NCBI RefSeq assembly: GCF_007679035.1 | Contig: NZ_VEFR01000004.1 | Location: 186,001-250,000 of the forward strand | Reading direction: 5' to 3' | Origin: Agrococcus jejuensis | GTDB taxonomy: Bacteria > Actinomycetota > Actinomycetes > Actinomycetales > Microbacteriaceae | DNA: 64,000 nt | Shown here: positions 59,371 to 64,000 of the stretch, in pieces | Numbering within the stretch: position 1 is the first letter of the stretch | Layout: each line of letters begins with the position of its first letter | The notes under the pieces: model-generated | Databases searched by the model: none | What the model was told of the DNA's origin: nothing | What the model saw: only the letters and a program-made list of their open reading frames with translations | Translations under genes and position numbers: made by a program

Positions 59371-61395
59371 CTACCCGATCAGGCTCGGCTGGAGGTCGCG
59401 CAGCGTGCGGTGGTCCATCATCCGGGCGACGCCGAGGATGACGAGCACGAGCGCCGCCGCGCCGAACAGCGCGAGCACGAGCGCGTCGTGCCACGCGATC
59501 CCCGCCGATCCTCCGTACATGACCTGCCGCAGCGCCTCCACGGCGTACGTCATGGGCATGGCGTGGTGCAGCGCTGCGAGCGGCCCCGGCAGCGTCTGCC
59601 ACGGGAAGGTGCCGCCGGCGGTCACGAGCTGCACGACCATGAGCACGAGGCCGAGGAACTGGCCGACGGATCCGAGCCAGACGTTGAGCGCGACGACGAT
59701 CGCCGCGAAGACCGCCGAGGCGAGCAGCATGACGCCGAGCACGCCCAGCGGCACCGCGAGCGTGAACCCGAGCGCGAGCGTGACGATGCCGAACAGCGCG
59801 ACCATCTGCAGGGCGCCGAGCGCCGCGGGTGCGAGCCACGACGCGAGGCCGACGCGGATGGGGGAGCGCAGCGCCGTGACCGCGCGTCGCGAGACGGGAT
59901 GCACGATGAGCAGCAGCGCGTAGATGCCGATCCACGCGGCGAGCGACAGGAAGAACGGCGCGAGGCCCTCGCCGTACGAGCCGGCCGACGTCACGGCGTC
60001 GGCGTCGAGTGCGACGGGGTCGGCGATCGTCGACGCCTGGTCGTCGCGGAGCGCGGGCGTGGATGCGGGGATCTCGTCGACGGCATCCGACAGCCCGCCT
60101 GCGAGCTCGGTCGCGCCGTCGTCGAGCTGCGCGAGGCCGTCGTCGAGCGTGGCCGCGCCGGAGGCGGCGTCGTGCGCGCCGGACGCGAGCGTGGATGCGC
60201 CGGATGCGGCCGAGGCGGCGCCGGTCGCGAGCTGCGACGCGCCCGTCGACAGCTGCGACGCACCCGAGGTTGCCTGCGCGATGCCGCCGGCGAGCTGCGG
60301 TGCGGCGGCCGAGAGGCGTGCCGCGCCGTCAGCGACCTGCTGCGCGCCCGCCGACAGCTGCTGCAGCTGTCCCGACGCCTGCTGCACCTGACCGTCGCCA
60401 TCGACCACGGCCGAGCCGAGGGCGTCGAGCGGCACGAGCGCGTCCGCGATCTGCGCCTCGGTGAGCCCGGCCGCCTGCAGCGCGGCGACGATGTCGGCGC
60501 GCGTCTGCGGCACGTCGGCGGCGAGGCCGCTCGTGACCGACGCGACCTGCGCGCCGACGGCGGCGACCTGCGCGTCGCCGTCGGCCACCTGCTGCGCGCC
60601 CGAGGCGAGCGCGGCGGCGTCGGCGGGCAGCGTCGCGGTCGACGACTGCAGGGTCGAGAGCCCGGATGCGAGCGGTGCGGCGCCGTCGGCGAGCGCCTGC
60701 GCGCCCGAGGCGACCTGCCCCGTGCCGTCGGCGAGCGCATCCGCACCCGTCGCGAGCTGCGCCGTGCCGTCGGCGAGCGCCGTCGAGCCGTCGTGCGCCT
60801 GCGTCGCGCCTGCGGCGAGATCGCCGGCGCCCGTCGACGCGTCGACGAGCCCGTCGCGGATGTCGCTGATGGCGAGCAGCAGCCGCCCGGCGGCCTCCTC
60901 GCCCACCGACTCGCGCACCGAGGTGAGGATGGCGTCGGTCGCGCGCTCGCCGAGCGTGCCTGCGAGGTAGCCGTTCGCGTCGTTCGTCTCGAGCACGACC
61001 TCGGCCTGATGCGGCTCGTCGCCGGATGCGCTCAGCAGGTCTGCCGAGAACGTCGCCGGCAGGGTCACCGAGAAGTCGTACGTGCCGTCCTCGACGCCCG
61101 CCTGCGCGCTCGCCGCCGTGACGCGGTGCCACGCGAACGAGTCGGAGTCCTGCAGCTCGTCGGCGACCTCGTCGCCCACGACGCGCATCGTGCCGTCGTC
61201 GTCGGCCGCGCCGGCATCCGCCACGACGAGCGCCACGGGCACGTCGTCGAGGTTGCCCTGAGGATCCTGGTTCGCCCACAGGTACAGGCCGCCGTAGAGC
61301 AGCGGCACGGTGCAGAGGGCGAGCAGCGCGAGGCGCGCCATGGGCGTCGCGACGAGCCTGCGCAGCTCGGCGAGCACGATCTGCGGCACGGTCAT
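59371..61395 (-). CDS. YhgE/Pip-family membrane protein
   Basis: 674 residues. N-terminal helix (about 20-40), a long extracytoplasmic region with many repeats of the type ADGxxQLAxGAxALxxG (about 190-450), predicted to form a helical or coiled-coil stalk, then five C-terminal helices with an ABC-2-type permease core (QLVTAGGTFPWQTLPGPLAALHHAMPMTYAVEALR). YhgE/Pip proteins act as phage-infection receptors or in type VII secretion-linked envelope functions. ATG overlaps the upstream ATPase-like gene by 4 bp. Confidence 0.93.
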   Translation of the reverse strand: MTVPQIVLAELRRLVATPMARLALLALCTVPLLYGGLYLWANQDPQGNLDDVPVALVVADAGAADDDGTMRVVGDEVADELQDSDSFAWHRVTAASAQAGVEDGTYDFSVTLPATFSADLLSASGDEPHQAEVVLETNDANGYLAGTLGERATDAILTSVRESVGEEAAGRLLLAISDIRDGLVDASTGAGDLAAGATQAHDGSTALADGTAQLATGADALADGTGQVASGAQALADGAAPLASGLSTLQSSTATLPADAAALASGAQQVADGDAQVAAVGAQVASVTSGLAADVPQTRADIVAALQAAGLTEAQIADALVPLDALGSAVVDGDGQVQQASGQLQQLSAGAQQVADGAARLSAAAPQLAGGIAQATSGASQLSTGASQLATGAASAASGASTLASGAHDAASGAATLDDGLAQLDDGATELAGGLSDAVDEIPASTPALRDDQASTIADPVALDADAVTSAGSYGEGLAPFFLSLAAWIGIYALLLIVHPVSRRAVTALRSPIRVGLASWLAPAALGALQMVALFGIVTLALGFTLAVPLGVLGVMLLASAVFAAIVVALNVWLGSVGQFLGLVLMVVQLVTAGGTFPWQTLPGPLAALHHAMPMTYAVEALRQVMYGGSAGIAWHDALVLALFGAAALVLVILGVARMMDHRTLRDLQPSLIG

Positions 61396-62090
61396 GCGGC
61401 CACCTCACGCGGTGCGGATGCGGATTGGTCACGATTGGCGGCCGAGTGGTCGCCAGTGGTTCGCGACACGCCGCTGGGCGAACCACGAGTGCCCAATCGA
61501 TCCAGCTCGCCTGCGGCCCGCAGCACGCGCTCGGATGCGGGGCTCGCGAGCACGAGCACGGCGAAGCCGCGGTCGGCGATCGAGCGGGCGAGCGCCCACC
61601 AGTCGTGCGGGTCGCCGCCGTGGCGGTCGGGGCTCGCGAGCACGACGGCCTCGATGCCGTCGCGCAGGATGGCGAGCTCCACGAGCACGCGCGTACGGGT
61701 CGCGGGTGCGAGGTCGGCGACGGCGGTGGCGAGCGCGTCGAGCACGCCGAGCTGCGCGGCCCAGCCGCGCACGCTGCGCGGGTCGCCGGGCAGGCCGGCG
61801 AACAGCAGCTCCTCGGCGATGGCGCCGGCGAGCGAGACGGCAGGGTCGGGGTCGGATGCGCGCGGGGCGTCGACGAGGGCGACGCGGGCGTGCAGGTCGC
61901 GGCGGTCGTCGACGCCGTCGAGCAGCACGCGGCCGGATGCGGGCTTCATGCGGCCGGCGGCGATGAGGCCGAGCACCGTGGGGCGCTGCTCGGTCTCGAT
62001 GACGACGAGCGTCGCCGCACCCGATGCGAACGCCGCATCCGTCGCGGGCAGGGCATCGCCCATCCCGACCTGCTCCAGCAGCACGTCCAT
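61392..62090 (-). CDS. Degenerate ABC-ATPase-like partner of YhgE
   Basis: 232 residues. The layout follows an ABC ATPase (LGLIAAGRMKPASGRVLLDGVD; then a helical domain; VELAILRDGIEAVVLASPDR as Walker B region) but the Walker A sequence GxxGxGKS/T is missing (VVIETEQRPTVLGL in its place) and the signature is not recognisable, so ATP hydrolysis is doubtful. About the last 25 residues are encoded by a repeat. Cotranscribed with the YhgE/Pip gene; likely a non-catalytic partner. Confidence 0.72.
   Translation of the reverse strand: MDVLLEQVGMGDALPATDAAFASGAATLVVIETEQRPTVLGLIAAGRMKPASGRVLLDGVDDRRDLHARVALVDAPRASDPDPAVSLAGAIAEELLFAGLPGDPRSVRGWAAQLGVLDALATAVADLAPATRTRVLVELAILRDGIEAVVLASPDRHGGDPHDWWALARSIADRGFAVLVLASPASERVLRAAGELDRLGTRGSPSGVSRTTGDHSAANRDQSASAPREVAA
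61423..61501. repeat. GACTGGTCR-related array within a coding 3' end
   Basis: Units GATTGGTCA and GAGTGGTCG start at 61423 and 61444 (21 bp), with ATTGG and AGTGG half-steps at 61434 and 61455, then a region closely matching the complement of palindrome copy A (6643-6703). It lies inside the last codons of the ABC-ATPase-like gene. Confidence 0.75.
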
Positions 62091-62130
62091 CGCGCTTCCT
62101 CCTCCGACCGCACTACGGTAAACTAAACCG

Positions 62131-62140
62131 ACTGGTCAGT
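62131..62140. promoter_or_regulatory. Candidate TetR operator
   Basis: ACTGGTCAGT, palindromic at 8 of 10 positions, in an AT-richer stretch (62117-62150) between divergent starts. It lies close to possible -10 hexamers of both genes, so it is a likely binding site of the adjacent TetR. Confidence 0.5.
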
Positions 62141-62165
62141 ACAAGTATTCCGACAGGAGTCGACG

Positions 62166-62708
62166 ATGCCCCGCCCCAACCGCAGCCGCGAGAAGGTGCT
62201 CGACGCGGCCGCCGCCCTGGCCGCCGAGCGTGGCGTCACCGCCACGACGGTCGACGACATCGCCCAGCGCGCGGGCGTGGCGAAGGGCAGCGTCTACTAC
62301 TCGTTCCCCTCCAAGGACGCCGTCTTCGAGGCCGTGCTCGCCGATGCCGTCGAGCGCACGGGCACGCGGCTGGGCGAGGCGCTCGCCGCCGCGCCGGCAG
62401 GGAGCGCGCTGCGGGCCATCGTGACGTCGTTCCTGCAGGGCGTCGAGGAGCGTCCGACCGCCGCGAAGGTCGTCGCGGGCGAGCTCTTCCGCACGGACCG
62501 CCCGTGGCAGCAGTCGCTCGCTGCCTATCGCTCGGCGCTCTTCGCGCTCGTCGCCGACGCCATGGAGGCCGATGGCGCCCCGCGCCCGTCGACGCTGCGC
62601 GCATCCGCCGTCGTCGGCGCCATGGTCATGGTCGCGTTCGAGCGCACGGTCTTCGAGCCCGAGGCGTCGATCGCCGACGCCGTCGAGGCGGTCCTCGCCG
62701 GCGTCTGA
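62166..62708 (+). CDS. TetR-family regulator
   Basis: 180 residues. Helix-turn-helix VTATTVDDIAQRAGVAKGSVYYSFPSKDAVFEAVL is typical TetR; the rest is a helical ligand-binding domain (about 55-180) with no motif. ATG with ACAGGAG upstream. Divergent from the YhgE/ABC-like operon, which it probably represses. Confidence 0.95.
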   Translation: MPRPNRSREKVLDAAAALAAERGVTATTVDDIAQRAGVAKGSVYYSFPSKDAVFEAVLADAVERTGTRLGEALAAAPAGSALRAIVTSFLQGVEERPTAAKVVAGELFRTDRPWQQSLAAYRSALFALVADAMEADGAPRPSTLRASAVVGAMVMVAFERTVFEPEASIADAVEAVLAGV

Positions 62709-63055
62709 CCGCTGCACCGGGCGCACCGTCGCTCCGGCGTGTCGCAGTCGAGGTCGTGGGCTGCCCTCGACGGCGACGAACGCTTCATCCGTCGCCGCCG
62801 GGCGCCATCGCCCGCGCACTGCTGGGCCATCCCGCCGTCCGGGATCCGCAAGGAAACCTCACCGCAGACGCACAGCGAAATGACGATCCGTCGAGTTCGC
62901 GCACATCCTTGACGCGCGCCATCCACTCTTGCACATTCGTGCACAGGGTCCAGGATGTCCACCCCGACATCGGATGCCGGGGGACGACGTGGTCGCTCGG
63001 CAGGACCTGGCAGGCACCGGATGGACCGGTGTCGACCACAGCGAGGAGCTGTCCC
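62709..63055. other. 347-bp spacer before the subtilase gene
   Basis: No gene is credible. TTGACG (about 62909) is a possible -35 element, and TGCAC-ATTC-GTGCA (62930-62943) is a perfect short dyad about 115 nt upstream of the protease start that may be an operator. Confidence 0.4.
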
Positions 63056-64000
63056 ATGAGGAGAACCCCCCGTCCCACGCCGCTCGCGCGACGAACCCTC
63101 GTCGCCACCGCGATCGCCGCAGCAGCCTTCATGGCCCTGCCCACGGCGATGGCCTCCGCGGCACCGTCTGGCGCCGAGCCGCTCGACACCGCCCCGGTGT
63201 CGGTCGACGCACCGGTCGACGAGCTCATCATCGGCTACGACGCCCCCGCGTCGGCGCCGGACGCCGAGCAGCTCGTCGCCGAGTCGTCGGTCGACGTCGC
63301 CGTGACCGACGTCGCCCCCGTGGCGACCGGATCCGAGGTGGTCGCGCTCGACGCGGCCGTCTCAGGAGCCGAGCTCGACGCGCTCGTCGCGGAGCTCGAG
63401 GCCGTCGACGGCGTCGCCTACGTCGAGCCCAACGCCATGATGACGATCGCCCAGACGAACGATCCGGGATACGGCCAGCTGTGGGGCCTGCAGGACGGGC
63501 CGACCGGCATCGACGCACCCGGAGCCTGGACCGAGTCGCGGGGCGCGGGCGCCGTCGTCGCCGTGCTCGACACGGGCATCACCTCGCACCCCGACCTGAA
63601 CCCCAACGTGCTGCCGGGCTACGACTTCGTCAGCAACGCCTCGGCGGCGCGCGACGGCAACGGTCGTGACGCGAACCCCGCTGACCAGGGCGACTGGTCG
63701 GCGGCGAACGAGTGCCAGCCGAACAGCGCGGCGCGCAACTCGTCGTGGCACGGGACGCACGTCGCGGGCACGATCGCGGCGGTCGGCGACAACGGCCAGG
63801 GCGTCGTCGGGGCAGCCTACGAGGCACGCATCGTGCCGGTGCGCGTGCTCGCGCGATGCGGCGGCTCGACCACCGACATCGCCGACGCGATCATCTGGGC
63901 GGCCGGTGGCAGCGTCTCGGGCGTGCCCGCCAACGCCAACCCGGCCGACGTCATCAACCTCTCGCTCGGCGGCGCGGGCTCCTGCTCGACCACCACGCAG
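63056..64000 (+). CDS. Secreted S8 family serine peptidase, 5' part
   Basis: First 315 residues; the gene runs off the window. Signal peptide (about 1-36, AMASAAPSG), an I9-type propeptide (about 50-130: DELIIGYDA...VAYVEPNAMMTI) and the start of a subtilase domain: catalytic Asp172 in AVVAVLDTGITSHPDL and His232 in HGTHVAGTIAA; the oxyanion Asn and the Ser lie beyond or at the edge. ATG at 63056 with GGAG 8 nt upstream. Confidence 0.93.
   Translation, partial: MRRTPRPTPLARRTLVATAIAAAAFMALPTAMASAAPSGAEPLDTAPVSVDAPVDELIIGYDAPASAPDAEQLVAESSVDVAVTDVAPVATGSEVVALDAAVSGAELDALVAELEAVDGVAYVEPNAMMTIAQTNDPGYGQLWGLQDGPTGIDAPGAWTESRGAGAVVAVLDTGITSHPDLNPNVLPGYDFVSNASAARDGNGRDANPADQGDWSAANECQPNSAARNSSWHGTHVAGTIAAVGDNGQGVVGAAYEARIVPVRVLARCGGSTTDIADAIIWAAGGSVSGVPANANPADVINLSLGGAGSCSTTTQ

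Noticed and set aside
62785..63231. Minus-strand ORF across the subtilase start
   Set aside because: Overlaps the signal-peptide region of a recognisable S8 protease; no supporting motif.

Overview
The window is very GC-rich throughout, with compact, often overlapping genes and many starts that carry a -10-like hexamer only 6-7 nt upstream. Together with the gene content (Tad pilus genes, mycothiol-type DinB protein, CWB2 and LPXTG surface proteins, YtrA-type GntR, AztABCD-type zinc uptake) this points to a high-GC actinobacterium, most likely Microbacteriaceae. The genus cannot be fixed from the sequence alone. I saw no rRNA, tRNA, CRISPR array, transposase or integrase.

Layout. 1-3721: end of a tad operon (tadZ partial, tadA, tadB, tadC). 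3905-5104: an Erm-type 23S rRNA methyltransferase preceded by a 12-codon leader peptide containing Arg-Ile-Arg, a pattern known for macrolide-dependent ribosome stalling. 5276-6640: photolyase. 6787-14980 (minus): a YtrA-like regulator with an ABC transporter, a membrane acyltransferase-like protein, a second (Nat-like) ABC exporter and a NarL-type two-component system. 15137-24768: a less GC-rich defence island containing a frameshifted NERD-helicase, Vsr, a PD-(D/E)XK nuclease, a Z1-domain helicase, a large DUF262 protein and a C5 cytosine methyltransferase. It resembles MutL/Z1 (Mza-type) systems, but the DUF262 protein replaces the expected GHKL and AIPR components. 24882-37402: SDR, DUF998 and DUF427 proteins, a 1648-residue CWB2 surface protein, a DUF6421-like protein, an LPXTG protein and exonuclease III. 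37567-42766: a zinc-uptake locus (aztD, aztC, second aztD-like gene, aztB, divergent aztA) with a perfect Zur-like palindrome between the divergent promoters. 42905-45125: DinB-type protein, pyrE and an AEC transporter. 45405-49451: a class II HMG-CoA reductase / HMG-CoA lyase / TctA-like permease operon, best read as mevalonate uptake and breakdown. 49653-64000: a second LPXTG protein, a PucR-type regulator, sugar MFS porter, HAD phosphatase, TrmH-like methyltransferase, NRAMP transporter, YhgE/Pip protein with a degenerate ABC-ATPase-like partner and a divergent TetR, and the start of a secreted subtilase.

Non-coding structure. Several spacers carry short units repeated every 19-21 bp in one orientation and then in the other, so each locus is a large palindrome. 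The commonest unit begins GACTGGTCR and occurs at five loci, two of which run into the 3' ends of genes. Other dispersed palindromes occur in two copies each. None of this is explained by the annotated genes.
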